Assembly: GCA_022508305.1 (NCBI GenBank)
Contig: JAFLVM010000001.1
Coordinates: 251,347 to 315,346 of the forward strand
Reading direction: 5' to 3'
DNA length: 64,000 nt
Source of the DNA: Clostridiales bacterium
GTDB taxonomy: Bacteria; Bacillota; Clostridia; Christensenellales; CAG-314
Shown here: one piece after another, positions 1 through 8,176 of the stretch
How the letters are laid out: each line of letters begins with the position of its first letter
How positions within the stretch are numbered: position 1 is the stretch's first letter
The notes under the pieces: generated by a model
Seen by the model: the letters and a program-made list of their open reading frames with translations, nothing else
Told to the model about the DNA's origin: nothing
The model's database searches: none
Translations under genes and position numbers: made by a program

Positions 1-231
1 ACACCGGAAACAGGCGAACAAAATTTGTTCAGCGTATTGCAAGACGGCGACCAGATTGAAATAAACGTATTGAAGGGCAAAGTGAACTGTGACATAAAGG
101 CAAAAGAGCTTGCTCAACGTTACCGCGACAGCGACGTCGGCGTTGGCAACTACGGAAACTTCTTCCTCAAAAACTGGGCAAAAACCTGTTCAACTGCCGT
201 TGACGGTTGCATTTACAAAAACAAAAAATAA
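1..231 (+). CDS. C-terminal end of an IlvD/Edd-family dehydratase (partial)
   Basis: The reading frame is open from the first base of the window and stops at 229-231, so only the last 76 residues are present. The fragment starts TPETGEQNLFSVLQDGDQIE. The pattern TPE...L..V.DGD.I.I followed by K...L..R resembles the C-terminal swivelling beta domain of dihydroxy-acid and 6-phosphogluconate dehydratases, which are Fe-S enzymes. The tail, with FLKNWAKTCSTAVDG, recalls the end of Edd-type proteins more than IlvD, but the catalytic and cluster-binding residues lie outside the window. Family membership is therefore tentative and the substrate cannot be given. A copy of the GACATGGGGT repeat and then a terminator follow the gene. 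Confidence 0.45.
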   Translation, partial: TPETGEQNLFSVLQDGDQIEINVLKGKVNCDIKAKELAQRYRDSDVGVGNYGNFFLKNWAKTCSTAVDGCIYKNKK

Positions 232-242
232 GTGATTTTTTC

Positions 243-252
243 GACATGGGGT
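243..252 (+). repeat. GACATGGGGT repeat, intergenic copy 1
   Basis: GACATGGGGT followed by AGGAAAAA, 11 bases after the stop codon of the dehydratase fragment and in the same orientation. It is one of four intergenic copies sharing the decamer plus an A-tract. Confidence 0.6.
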
Positions 253-312
253 AGGAAAAACTTGCAATTTGCGTGTAGTATTCGTATCGTAGCAGAGTAA
301 AAAACATATAAT

Positions 313-352
313 AAAACACAGCCTTACTCTCTACTATGGCTGTGTTTTTATT
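313..352 (+). terminator. Rho-independent terminator, probably bidirectional
   Basis: The 11-base inverted repeat AAAACACAGCC / GGCTGTGTTTT encloses a 14-base loop, with T-rich sequence after it and A-rich sequence before it. It lies between convergent genes: the dehydratase on the plus strand and tdk on the minus strand. Confidence 0.8.
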
Positions 353-434
353 TGCTTAGTTAAATCATTTATACAATAAAGCTTGTTTACAAAACGGCCT
401 CATCGAATATTAAATACGATCTATTTTTTACGCT

Positions 435-1028
435 CTATTTTTTCTTAGCGCGAGCTTTTGCAAGCTCTTCCTGCCAACACCAATAACACATACTCTCGTA
501 CGCCTCGTCGCCACCTATGAGCACCACGGGACCGTCATCTACGCATTTACCGTCCACGAAACGGGCGTTAACGGATGACTTACGTCCGCAACGGCAAACA
601 GACTTGATTTCCTGCAAGGAGTCTGCCAGTTCCACCAAACGTTTGCTACCCTCAAACAGTTGACACCTGAAATCCAACAGTAATCCGTAGCAAAGTACTG
701 TAACACGTTTTGTGAGCTGCTTGAGTTGGTTGATTTGCTCCGTCGTGCAAAATTGAGCCTCGTCCACTATTATACAATCGTAAACTACGTCTTTACTTGC
801 CTTTTCAAACAAGTCAATGAAACTGTCGGACGGCGAGATTGTGTAACACTTTGCCTTGAGACCGATACGGGAGCGTACCATGCGTTCCTCTTCGTCATCT
901 CGAGTGTCAAGAGCGGGTTTCACAAGCAAGACCTTCATACCCTTTTGCTCATAGTTGAACTTGCACATGAGCGCTTGCGCGGATTTGCTGCTTGCCATTG
1001 TTCCATATTTGAAATAAAGCTTCGGCAT
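435..1028 (-). CDS. tdk: Thymidine kinase
   Basis: Cytosolic salvage enzyme that phosphorylates thymidine to dTMP with ATP. It begins MPKLYFKYGTMASSKSAQAL, which holds the P-loop of the TK1 family (the SSKS variant in place of SGKS). A DEAQF motif (IIVDEAQF) follows, and near the C-terminus there are zinc-binding cysteine pairs (CRCG and CYWC). About 197 residues is the usual size for bacterial TK1. An in-frame start at 1064 exists, but 1028 is preferred because AAAGGAAAA sits just upstream and conserved homology begins at MPKLYF. The earlier start would also translate the intergenic repeat. It is co-directional with fhs, 62 bases downstream of it. Confidence 0.9.
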   Translation of the reverse strand: MPKLYFKYGTMASSKSAQALMCKFNYEQKGMKVLLVKPALDTRDDEEERMVRSRIGLKAKCYTISPSDSFIDLFEKASKDVVYDCIIVDEAQFCTTEQINQLKQLTKRVTVLCYGLLLDFRCQLFEGSKRLVELADSLQEIKSVCRCGRKSSVNARFVDGKCVDDGPVVLIGGDEAYESMCYWCWQEELAKARAKKK

Positions 1029-1062
1029 ATTCTTTTCCTTTGTCATTTGATTCATTTTTTTC

Positions 1063-1072
1063 ACCCCATGTC
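1063..1072 (-). repeat. GACATGGGGT repeat, intergenic copy 2
   Basis: Read on the minus strand: GACATGGGGT followed by GAAAAAAA, about 18 bases after the fhs stop codon and in the same orientation as that gene. Confidence 0.6.
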
Positions 1073-1090
1073 GCAGAATTTACTATTTTT

Positions 1091-2749
1091 TTAGTAAAGT
1101 CCGTCTATTTTACCGTCGTCGTCAATGGTCATGTTGACGGCATTGGGAGTCTTGGACAGTCCGGGCATAAGCAACATACTCCCTGCAATTACAACCAAGA
1201 ATCCAGCCCCGCCACGATACTCCACGTCGCGGACGTTCAGCGTAAAATCACTTGGCGCGCCAAGTAGTTTAGCGTCGTCGCTGAAGCTATACTGCGTCTT
1301 TGCTACTACCACAGGCAAGTCGTTTATATTCGTTACCTTGGCAAGCGCTTCTAAACTCTTTTCCGCCTGCTCGCTGTAGTTAACGCCTTTTGCTCCGTAG
1401 ATTTTAGTTGCGATCTTGAATATTTTGTCCTTTACACTGTCGCCGTCGTCGTATGCGAAACGGAATGCGCTGTTGTCAAGGTCGCACAGTTGGATAACCT
1501 TCTCGGCAAGTTCCGTTGCTCCTTTGCCACCGCGTCCCCAGACGTCGCAACATATTGCGTCAATCCCTAACTCGGCAACCGATTGCTTTACAGCTTGTAT
1601 TTCCCGCTCGGTGTCGCTCGTAAAACGGTTGATAGCGACAACGCACGGCAAGCGATATACGTCCTTGATATTGTTGACGTGGCGTATCAAATTACACATG
1701 CCGTTGTTCAATGCCGCCAAATCCTCTACCGCAAGATTGTCCTTGCTCGCGCCGCCGTGTAGCTTCAAAGCGCGAACTGTCGCCACTACCACAACCGCGT
1801 TGGGTTTCAGTCCCGATACTCGACACTTGACGTCCAAAAACTTCTCTGCGCCGAGGTCTGCGCCAAATCCCGCTTCCGTAACGGTGTAGTCGGCGTAAGT
1901 CATGGCGAGTTTCGTTGCCTGCACGCTGTTACAGCCGTGAGCAATGTTAGCAAACGGTCCGCAGTGTACAAAAGCAGGCGTGCCGCCAATGGTTTGAACG
2001 AGATTTGGCTTCAACGCGTCCTTCAAGAGAATTGCCATAGCGTCCACAGCCTGCAAATCGCGGGCAAACACTGGCGAGCCGTCAGTCGTATAGGCCACGA
2101 GAACGTTACCCAAACGGCGTTTCAAATCTGCAACGTCATCTGCTAACGAAAGCACCGCCATTATTTCGCAAGCGGCTGTAATGTTGAATTTCTCGCCGTG
2201 CTCTACCGCATCTTTCACGTTGTGGTTGACGGTAACGCCTCTCAATGCCCTGTCATTTACGTCCAAAGTACGGTTAAAAACAACTCTCTCGGGGTCAATA
2301 TTTAATGGATTACCCTGAAAAATACTGTTATCGATTAGAGCGCAAAGCAAATTGTTGGCAGCTGTTATTGCGTGAAAATCGCCTGTAAAATGCAAATTCA
2401 CGTCTTCCATGGGCAGAATCTGCGAATACCCACCGCCTGTTGCGCCGCCTTTTATGCCGAAAACGGGTCCAAGCGAAGGTTCACGCAACGCCAAGCAGGT
2501 TTTCGCGCCCACAAGATTTAGCGCATCGGCAAGACCGATTGAAACGGTTGTTTTGCCCTCGCCCGCCGCTGTAGGATTGATTGCCGTAACTAAAATCAGC
2601 TTAGCGGTAGATTTTGCTGCAGGCTTAGTTGACACCTTCGCCTTGTAGTTTCCGTACAGCTCAAGATCTGTTTTGATAACGCCAAGCTTTCGCGCAATAT
2701 GCGAGATATTTTTCAGTTTGTGCTTGCGAGCAATTTCGATATCCGTCAT
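1091..2749 (-). CDS. fhs: Formate-tetrahydrofolate ligase
   Basis: ATP-dependent ligation of formate to tetrahydrofolate, giving 10-formyl-THF for one-carbon metabolism (purines, formyl-Met, acetogenic or glycine-linked pathways). At 552 residues it is full length for the family. The N-terminal MTDIEIARKHKLKNI and the P-loop TAAGEGKTTVSIGLADAL are typical, as are the glycine-rich GIKGGATGGGYSQ and the downstream PFANIAHGCNS. A consensus-like promoter lies upstream, and a GAGGAGG ribosome binding site sits about 10 bases before the ATG. It probably forms a two-gene transcript with tdk. No other folate genes are adjacent. Confidence 0.97.
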   Translation of the reverse strand: MTDIEIARKHKLKNISHIARKLGVIKTDLELYGNYKAKVSTKPAAKSTAKLILVTAINPTAAGEGKTTVSIGLADALNLVGAKTCLALREPSLGPVFGIKGGATGGGYSQILPMEDVNLHFTGDFHAITAANNLLCALIDNSIFQGNPLNIDPERVVFNRTLDVNDRALRGVTVNHNVKDAVEHGEKFNITAACEIMAVLSLADDVADLKRRLGNVLVAYTTDGSPVFARDLQAVDAMAILLKDALKPNLVQTIGGTPAFVHCGPFANIAHGCNSVQATKLAMTYADYTVTEAGFGADLGAEKFLDVKCRVSGLKPNAVVVVATVRALKLHGGASKDNLAVEDLAALNNGMCNLIRHVNNIKDVYRLPCVVAINRFTSDTEREIQAVKQSVAELGIDAICCDVWGRGGKGATELAEKVIQLCDLDNSAFRFAYDDGDSVKDKIFKIATKIYGAKGVNYSEQAEKSLEALAKVTNINDLPVVVAKTQYSFSDDAKLLGAPSDFTLNVRDVEYRGGAGFLVVIAGSMLLMPGLSKTPNAVNMTIDDDGKIDGLY

Positions 2750-2780
2750 TACACTGCGCCTCCTCTTGATTTATATTTAA

Positions 2781-2809
2781 AGTATATCAAACTTTGTGGG
2801 TATTTGCAA
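2781..2809 (-). promoter_or_regulatory. Promoter of fhs
   Basis: On the minus strand, TTGCAA (2809-2804), a 17-base spacer and TATACT (2786-2781). The transcript would start about 25 bases upstream of the fhs ATG. Confidence 0.7.
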
Positions 2810-2891
2810 ATATTTATGAGCACCGTTCTATACTAAAATTTAATGAAAGAAATCAATAGATAAAACTATTCTAAGGCTTTTGAAACCATAT

Positions 2892-2919
2892 AAAAAACGG
2901 AGCTAAAAACGCTCCGTTT
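2892..2919 (-). terminator. Terminator of the DUF362 gene
   Basis: The 9-base stem AAACGGAGC / GCTCCGTTT has a 7-base loop. On the minus strand it is followed by a T-run. It lies about 50 bases beyond the stop codon of the DUF362 gene. Confidence 0.85.
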
Positions 2920-2968
2920 GATAAGATAATTAATGCATTGCAAAATAAGAACTGATTACGTACAAAAA

Positions 2969-3853
2969 CTATTTCAATTCAACAATCTCGTACTCACGGT
3001 TGCCGATACCGATTTCCGCCGCCCACTCAACGGTGTGAATGGCGTGACGGCTTTCCATACGCTCCACGAGCGACGCCTTGCCGGGGTCAGCAGAATTCAT
3101 TATCTGATCGTAGCAGCATTGGTCAAGCGCCACAGGGTCAAGCGAAGCGAAAATGCCGATGTCCGCCATCTCCGGTTCGTGGGGGTTACTGTCGCAGTCA
3201 CAGTCGATGGAAAGTCGGTTAGCAACGTTGATATACACTATGTTTTCCGACCCCATGTAGTCAATTACCGACTTGCACGCCTCTGCCATACACTCGAGGA
3301 AACCGTCTTGATTCTTGGTGTGATTCCAACATTCTGCAGCGTTGTCAGTCACTCCTACTGAGTGTAAACGAGCCTTGCCTGCTTGAGAAGCAACGCCTAT
3401 ACTCATGTTTTTGAGCGCACCGCCGAAGCCGCCCATCACATGTCCCTTGAAGTGTGAAAGCATAAGCATTGAGTCGTAGTTGGCGAGGTGCGCGCCCACC
3501 ACGTTGTAGCCGTCCAAGTGCTTGCCGCCGTTGATAGGAATACGCATGTCGCCTTCCTCGTCCATGATGTCGCAAGGCGCAATAGCCGCAAACCCGTGGT
3601 CGCGTACAGTTTTCCAGTGTTCCTTGGGGTCGTCGCGCTTACCGCCGTACGCCGTACAGCACTCTACTATCGTACCGTTGAGCTTACTAACCAAATCCTT
3701 GATGAGGTTAGGGTTCAAAAAATTGTGTCCGCCCGGTTCGCCAGTGGAAATTTTAACGGCAACCTTACCCTTCAGCTGTACGCCCAACGCTTCGTAAATT
3801 GCAATCAAACTATCAGGCGTAATTTCTTTTGTAAAATACACTGTTGATTTCAT
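2969..3853 (-). CDS. DUF362 domain-containing protein
   Basis: Cytoplasmic protein of 294 residues resembling the DUF362 family (no signal peptide or membrane segment). Recognisable stretches are VAVKISTGEPGGHNFLNP near the start, ECCTAYGGKRDDPKEHW, and the central MLSHFKGHVMGGFGGALKN, followed by late cysteines (DCDCDSN, DQCCYDQ). Many relatives carry two 4Fe-4S ferredoxin motifs; none is seen here, so this is the short form. The family has no settled biochemical role, though links to metal or redox chemistry have been suggested. The start is supported by GAGGTG five bases before the ATG. It has its own promoter and terminator and is a single-gene unit. Confidence 0.8.
   Translation of the reverse strand: MKSTVYFTKEITPDSLIAIYEALGVQLKGKVAVKISTGEPGGHNFLNPNLIKDLVSKLNGTIVECCTAYGGKRDDPKEHWKTVRDHGFAAIAPCDIMDEEGDMRIPINGGKHLDGYNVVGAHLANYDSMLMLSHFKGHVMGGFGGALKNMSIGVASQAGKARLHSVGVTDNAAECWNHTKNQDGFLECMAEACKSVIDYMGSENIVYINVANRLSIDCDCDSNPHEPEMADIGIFASLDPVALDQCCYDQIMNSADPGKASLVERMESRHAIHTVEWAAEIGIGNREYEIVELK
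3250..3258 (-). repeat. Partial GACATGGGGT repeat inside the DUF362 gene
   Basis: Nine of the ten bases (ACATGGGGT) followed by CGGAAAA on the minus strand, in frame as Met-Gly-Ser-Glu. It shares CATGGGGTCGGAAA with the copy in hemW. Confidence 0.4.
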
Positions 3854-3883
3854 GTAGTCACCTCGAAAAAGTTTTACATTAAC

Positions 3884-3912
3884 ATTCTAAATGCAAAACC
3901 TGCTTCCGTCAA
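3884..3912 (-). promoter_or_regulatory. Promoter of the DUF362 gene
   Basis: On the minus strand, TTGACG (3912-3907), a 17-base spacer and TAGAAT (3889-3884). Confidence 0.65.
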
Positions 3913-3984
3913 TAGTTTTTCGGCAACTTGAGAGCGCGCATTAAATATAATATTAAAATTAGTATATAAAATACTATTAGTTAG

Positions 3985-4013
3985 TTGCCTTGAAAAAATC
4001 ACGGTGATATAAT
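3985..4013 (+). promoter_or_regulatory. Promoter of the MATE transporter gene
   Basis: TTGCCT, a 17-base spacer and TATAAT. The start point would fall near 4020, giving an unusually long leader of about 138 bases before the ATG at 4158. Confidence 0.65.
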
Positions 4014-4019
4014 AATGAA

Positions 4020-4114
4020 ACAAATTTAATTCGGTCAATGGCTTAAATATCCTTCAATCGGAGTCTGAGTCGGATTTTATCAATTATTATATAGCGATTG
4101 AAGATATAATTTGT
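4020..4114 (+). promoter_or_regulatory. Structured 5' leader of the MATE gene, possible riboswitch
   Basis: Two inverted repeats share a continuous 3' strand. ACAAATT at 4020-4026 pairs with AATTTGT at 4108-4114, and ATATCCTTCAATCG at 4047-4060 pairs with CGATTGAAGATAT at 4095-4107 (one bulged base). A 20-base bulge lies on the 5' side, and a 34-base apical region contains GAGTCTGAGTCGGA. The first pairing starts at the predicted transcription start. I do not recognise it as a known riboswitch class. Together with the two promoters it accounts for the 304-base gap between the DUF362 and MATE genes. Confidence 0.4.
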
Positions 4115-4157
4115 CTCGTTGCTGTTTTAAAGCAAAATAACAAATAATATAGCTTTT

Positions 4158-5699
4158 ATGATGACAAGAAATTCTACAATAGACATGACCTCTAACAAGG
4201 GCATGGTGAAAAATTTGATAAGGTTTGTGGCGCCACTCATGCTTTCCGGCGTGCTGCAGCTACTTTTTACTGCAAGCGACTTGATTGTATGCCGCTACTT
4301 CGGTTCCGAACACTCGGTAGGCGCAATTCAATCGACAAACGCCCTAATCAACCTAATGGTTAATTTGTTTATGGGGCTGTCAATAGGCGCAAACATACTG
4401 ATGTCGCGCTGTTTCGGCGCAAATGACAAGGAACGCGGACAACGGGTAGTCTACACTGCAATCATTCTTTCCGTCGTCTTGGGAGTGTTTATCGGAGTTT
4501 TGGGCGTCACCTGCTCGCGGTACTTTCTAAAATGGATGGGCACAAATCCCGATCTAATTGATTTGTCTACGCAATATTTGACAATCTACTTTATCGGTAT
4601 ACCTTTCAACATGGTATACAACTACTGTTCCGCTTTGCTACGCGCTATTGGCGACACGAAAAATCCGTTTTACATATTGACTGCATCGGGATTGTTTAAC
4701 GTTGCGCTGAATTTGATCCTTTTAACGTCGAAACCCGAACTTGACGTTGCCGGAGTTGCAATTGCCACCGCCGCATCTCAATTTGTTGCCGCCACTGCAA
4801 TATTTTTGTACATTTACTTCAAAAAAGGCAACTTTTTCACCTTTAGATTTAAGCAAATGCGCTTTTACAAGAAAGAAGCGTTGGAAATTACCCGTCTCGG
4901 ACTACCTGCCGGAATACAGGGCTCGTTGTTCAGTATTTCCAACGTAATGATTCAAACAAGCGTTAACGAGTTGAGTTTGAACTGGGGCGCGTCGCTTGTG
5001 GACGGAAACGGCGCGGCAAGTTCTCTCGAAGGATTCGTGTACACAGCCATGAACAGTTGCGCGCAGGGTATAGTTACATTCGGTTCGGCAAACTACGGCG
5101 CCAAAAACAAAGCTAACATACGCCGAGTGATACTGCGCGCCATGATGCTGGTAGGCATTAGTTGGGCTGTTCCCAGCGTATTTTTGCTAATTTTCCACCG
5201 AGATCTGCTGTGGATATACGTCAAATCCGACACTGCGGTGAATTTCGGCGCGGAGCGTCTGCTAATCACTATTAGTACCTACTTTTTGTGCGGACTAATG
5301 GACGTTGGCGCATACTCGTTGCGGGCAATAGGTTATTCCGTGCTGCCAACCGTCATTTCCACCCTTGGCGCGTGCGGATTTAGATTGATTTGGGTGTTTG
5401 CAATCTTCCCGATTGAATACTTCCACAACCTCAAATGGCTTGCTATCAGCTATCCGCTGAGTTGGGCTTTAACGGCGCTAACGCACGCTATATTCTTTAT
5501 CATACTGTACAAGCGACTGAAATTTGAAGATCCGCCAACGGACAATACGGATGACGAAAAGAAAGATGAAATGAAAACCGATGGCAAAGAAATTCCGATA
5601 GAATGCATAGACGGTGAAAACGAAGTTGAGTTAAAGGAAGAAATTACGGCTATTAGTGTGGATTCAGCAACGACGTCTACTCACGCTAAGGAAAACTAA
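4158..5699 (+). CDS. MATE family multidrug/metabolite exporter
   Basis: Cytoplasmic-membrane antiporter of the MATE family, expected to export drugs, dyes or metabolites using a Na+ or H+ gradient. It has about twelve hydrophobic segments in two repeats. The first holds IRFVAPLMLSGVLQLLFTAS and GSEHSVGAIQSTNALINL; the second opens around LEITRLGLPAGIQGSLFSI. At 513 residues it is longer than the usual 450. The extra length is a hydrophilic, Asp/Glu/Lys-rich cytoplasmic tail of about 55 residues after the last membrane segment. Two adjacent ATGs start the frame and no convincing Shine-Dalgarno sequence precedes them, which may mean translation is controlled by the structured leader. Substrate unknown. 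Confidence 0.88.
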   Translation: MMTRNSTIDMTSNKGMVKNLIRFVAPLMLSGVLQLLFTASDLIVCRYFGSEHSVGAIQSTNALINLMVNLFMGLSIGANILMSRCFGANDKERGQRVVYTAIILSVVLGVFIGVLGVTCSRYFLKWMGTNPDLIDLSTQYLTIYFIGIPFNMVYNYCSALLRAIGDTKNPFYILTASGLFNVALNLILLTSKPELDVAGVAIATAASQFVAATAIFLYIYFKKGNFFTFRFKQMRFYKKEALEITRLGLPAGIQGSLFSISNVMIQTSVNELSLNWGASLVDGNGAASSLEGFVYTAMNSCAQGIVTFGSANYGAKNKANIRRVILRAMMLVGISWAVPSVFLLIFHRDLLWIYVKSDTAVNFGAERLLITISTYFLCGLMDVGAYSLRAIGYSVLPTVISTLGACGFRLIWVFAIFPIEYFHNLKWLAISYPLSWALTALTHAIFFIILYKRLKFEDPPTDNTDDEKKDEMKTDGKEIPIECIDGENEVELKEEITAISVDSATTSTHAKEN

Positions 5700-5725
5700 C
5701 ATATCAAATAATATAATAAAAAAAC

Positions 5726-5769
5726 AGCGCGTCCTTTTGAGATAAATTCTCATTAGAACGCGCTTTTTC
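5726..5769. terminator. Bidirectional terminator between MATE and hydrolase genes
   Basis: The stem AGCGCGT / ACGCGCT, with an A-run before it and a T-run after it, lies between convergent genes. Confidence 0.75.
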
Positions 5770-5805
5770 AATTGATAAATTTTCACTAAATTGTGTGTTT
5801 TTTCC

Positions 5806-5815
5806 ACCCCATGTC
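5806..5815 (-). repeat. GACATGGGGT repeat, intergenic copy 3
   Basis: On the minus strand, GACATGGGGT followed by GGAAAAAAC, 17 bases after the stop codon of the hydrolase gene and in its orientation. Confidence 0.6.
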
Positions 5816-5832
5816 CATTTTTTGACAAAATT

Positions 5833-6900
5833 TTAAAGTGCCGAGCGGTAGAATTCTACTATTTGACCGAATAAGTCGGAGTCAATCAAATTGCTCCATT
5901 GCTCGCGGTCTAAGTGTTCGTTGATATATTTTGCACGCAGCTCTGCAGTGAGCGTTACACCCTCGAAGTAGCTACTAAATTCTTCGTTGATTTGCTTAAT
6001 GTAATTGATTGCCTGGTCGGAATAGTAGACGTCGTTGTGTCCTCTATCGCCGCGATACACAAAGGTGAAGCGATCGCTATTGTAGTACTCCCGCAGATAA
6101 ATCTCGTATCCGTACTGTTGCGGAACAGTCGTGTCCTGTCCGCCATGCACTATCATAACCTTAGCGGTAGAATTAGCAAAACCGTCCATTGCCGTTGCTT
6201 GAGCGTATTTGCCGAATTTGGCATTCTCAACCGCATTGACGTATGGCATCAATATGGCAGACGCGCGTCCTGCGTATTGTACCCCCTGCGCAAGCATCAA
6301 ATCAGACGCTGCGTTGAAGCCCGCTACGGACACGACTGCCTTTACTTCGGGATGAAAATTCAGCACGCTTGACACGCTGTAACCACCCCAACTGTGTCCA
6401 AACAGCAGTATGGGCAAATTGCAAAATTCCTGCAAGCTTTTTACGTAGTCTATAGCATAATCCAAGTCAATTACGCCTTGCGGCAATCCGCCGACAGCCT
6501 TGCCGTCGCTTTCATCGTTGGCGGTTGCGTCGTAGGCAAACACGACGAACCCGTTTTGCGCAAAGTAGTTGGCGCAATCCATGTAGCTATTGTGTCCACC
6601 ACCGCCAAAACCGTGCGCAATGACTACAACCGCCTGTGGAGCAACTCCGTCAACGAAATACCTGTAGCCAACTAACTTTTGGTTGTTGTTGGAAGTAAAC
6701 TCATATCTGACCGCTTTTAGCCCCTCAAAATCGGACAATCTGTACGCCAAAGCGGCATCGGTAGTAAATCTCGTACCGAAAACAGTACCAAGCACGATGG
6801 CTGAAATGGAAAATGGCGCGACGATCAATATTACAGTCAAAACAACAAACATAACTATACTCGCAATTATTATTCGTTTTTTTGACTTTAGTGTGCGCAA
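5833..6900 (-). CDS. Membrane-anchored alpha/beta hydrolase
   Basis: A 355-residue serine hydrolase with one N-terminal membrane segment (about residues 9-36, IIIASIVMFVVLTVILIVAP), so the catalytic domain is probably outside the membrane. The oxyanion-hole motif HGFGGGGHNSY, the nucleophile elbow GHSWGG, the acid in HGGQDTTVP and the histidine in DRGHND give a complete Ser-Asp-His triad. It resembles the broad alpha/beta hydrolase or dienelactone-hydrolase-like group found in many Firmicutes; the substrate is unknown. The start is TTG at 6900, chosen because AGGAGGG lies six bases upstream. It appears to be a single-gene unit. Confidence 0.82.
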   Translation of the reverse strand: MRTLKSKKRIIIASIVMFVVLTVILIVAPFSISAIVLGTVFGTRFTTDAALAYRLSDFEGLKAVRYEFTSNNNQKLVGYRYFVDGVAPQAVVVIAHGFGGGGHNSYMDCANYFAQNGFVVFAYDATANDESDGKAVGGLPQGVIDLDYAIDYVKSLQEFCNLPILLFGHSWGGYSVSSVLNFHPEVKAVVSVAGFNAASDLMLAQGVQYAGRASAILMPYVNAVENAKFGKYAQATAMDGFANSTAKVMIVHGGQDTTVPQQYGYEIYLREYYNSDRFTFVYRGDRGHNDVYYSDQAINYIKQINEEFSSYFEGVTLTAELRAKYINEHLDREQWSNLIDSDLFGQIVEFYRSAL

Positions 6901-7080
6901 AACGTGCCCTCCTATTCTTGCTTAATCGGCTAATAATCCACAAATTAGCAGTACCGATTTGATTTCGCAGTTAATTAGTTCTTAACTACTATCATTATAT
7001 AAAAAACGCGCAAAAAATACAAGCGGTAATTGCGTGTGTAACTATTTGAAACATATTACGCATAAAATATTGCAAAATTG

Positions 7081-7109
7081 TTGATTTTTTTTGATATATT
7101 TGATACAAT
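7081..7109 (+). promoter_or_regulatory. Promoter of the tRNA-Cys/tRNA-Leu unit
   Basis: TTGATT, a 17-base spacer and TACAAT. The predicted start lies about eight bases before tRNA-Cys. Confidence 0.65.
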
Positions 7110-7123
7110 AATTAAGGTTGTAC

Positions 7124-7197
7124 GGCACCATAGCCAAGTGGTAAGGCAGAGCTCTGCAAAAGCTTCACCCCCAGTCCGAATCTGGGTGGTGCCTCCA
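7124..7197 (+). tRNA. tRNA-Cys (GCA)
   Basis: 74 bases including an encoded CCA. The acceptor GGCACCA pairs with TGGTGCC, the anticodon stem is GAGCT / AGCTT with loop CTGCAAA (anticodon GCA), and the discriminator base is U, as expected for cysteine. Confidence 0.96.
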
Positions 7198-7199
7198 AC

Positions 7200-7234
7200 A
7201 AAGTGCAAGGCTGTATAAACAGCTTTGCACTTTT
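7200..7234 (+). other. Strong hairpin between the two tRNA genes
   Basis: AAAGTGCAA-GGCTGT pairs with ACAGCT-TTGCACTTT around a four-base loop, and a short T-run follows. It could be an attenuating terminator after tRNA-Cys or a processing signal in a two-tRNA transcript. Confidence 0.6.
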
Positions 7235-7241
7235 GATATTT

Positions 7242-7328
7242 GCCGATGTGGCGAAATAGGCAGACGCAAGGGACTTAAAATCCCTCGACCTAACAGTCGT
7301 ACCGGTTCGAGTCCGGTCATCGGCACCA
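7242..7328 (+). tRNA. tRNA-Leu (TAA)
   Basis: An 87-base class II tRNA with encoded CCA. The acceptor GCCGATG pairs with CATCGGC, the anticodon TAA sits in the loop after GGGAC, and a long variable arm precedes the GGTTCGAGTCC T-arm. Confidence 0.96.
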
Positions 7329-7333
7329 ACAAG

Positions 7334-7362
7334 AGGAAGTTCACAATGGACTTCCTTTTTTG
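7334..7362 (+). terminator. Terminator of the tRNA unit
   Basis: AGGAAGT / ACTTCCT stem followed by a T-run, just after tRNA-Leu. Confidence 0.8.
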
Positions 7363-7524
7363 TTCTGCGAAATACTCCCGTTGGTCGTGGCGTTGGCTTT
7401 GTTTTTGTCTGTTGCTATTCAGCATCTTTAAAGATAAGTATGTTAAAGTCGTAATGTAATATATTTGAATAAAAAATACTTACCCCTTTTCTAAACACGA
7501 GAAACTTAATACGGAGGTTGAAAA

Positions 7525-8067
7525 ATGGGTCTGCAACAAATTGAAGAGCTTTTTCTCGAAAGGCAGAGCTGCCGTGATTTTATCGACAGGGACGTCCCTG
7601 ACGAGATTATTGAAGAAATATGTCGCGTTGCTCTACTCGCGCCTTCCGCATGCAACTGTCAGCCGTGGAAAATCGTTGCCGTCAAGGGCGAGAAGAAGGA
7701 TTCTATCGTAAAATGCGTTCAGGGCATGGGTATGAACAAATTTGTAGATAAAGCACCGGTCTTGATTGCGCTCGTGGAAGGCAAGGGCAACTTTTTAACG
7801 AACTTGGGCGATAAAACCAAGCACACCGACTTCGTGCACAATGACATCGGCGTACTTCAATCTCACCTCGTACTCGCCGCTCACGGAGCAGGACTTGGCA
7901 CATGCATTCTCGGTTGGCGCAATGAAAGGGAGATCGGTAAAGTGCTTGGACTTGGAAAGAACGTGAAAATTCCAGTCATGATTGCGCTTGGATATCCGCC
8001 CGAAAACTATCCCATCCGCCCCAAAAAACGGAAGCCTCTTAGCGAAACTTATACACTAATTAAATAA
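7525..8067 (+). CDS. Nitroreductase family protein
   Basis: A 180-residue FMN-dependent oxidoreductase of the nitroreductase fold. Typical are the N-terminal RQSCRDFIDRDVPDE (the FMN-phosphate-binding RxSxRxF motif), then LLAPSACNCQPWKIVAV, and near the C-terminus GLGTCILGWRNE and ALGYPPENYP. It probably reduces nitro, quinone or flavin substrates with NAD(P)H in the cytosol; the physiological substrate cannot be deduced. CGGAGG precedes the ATG with good spacing. It is a single gene ended by a strong terminator, and is not obviously linked to its tRNA neighbours. Confidence 0.88.
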   Translation: MGLQQIEELFLERQSCRDFIDRDVPDEIIEEICRVALLAPSACNCQPWKIVAVKGEKKDSIVKCVQGMGMNKFVDKAPVLIALVEGKGNFLTNLGDKTKHTDFVHNDIGVLQSHLVLAAHGAGLGTCILGWRNEREIGKVLGLGKNVKIPVMIALGYPPENYPIRPKKRKPLSETYTLIK

Positions 8068-8103
8068 AACACGCGTGACATTGCCGTCACGCGTGTTTTT
8101 ATT
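8067..8103 (+). terminator. Terminator of the nitroreductase gene
   Basis: The 13-base perfect stem AAACACGCGTGAC / GTCACGCGTGTTT has a six-base loop and is followed by T-rich sequence. Confidence 0.9.
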
Positions 8104-8176
8104 ATATATTTCAATTGTTATATATTCCTGTCGTTGATGGGTTAGAAACGCGATAAGCGAGGCTCTTACGAAGGAA

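Noticed and set aside
7165..7425. Open frame of 86 codons on the minus strand containing GLEPVRLLGRGILSPLRLP
   Set aside because: It is the well-known false protein translated from the antisense of a tRNA-Leu gene and the adjacent terminator.
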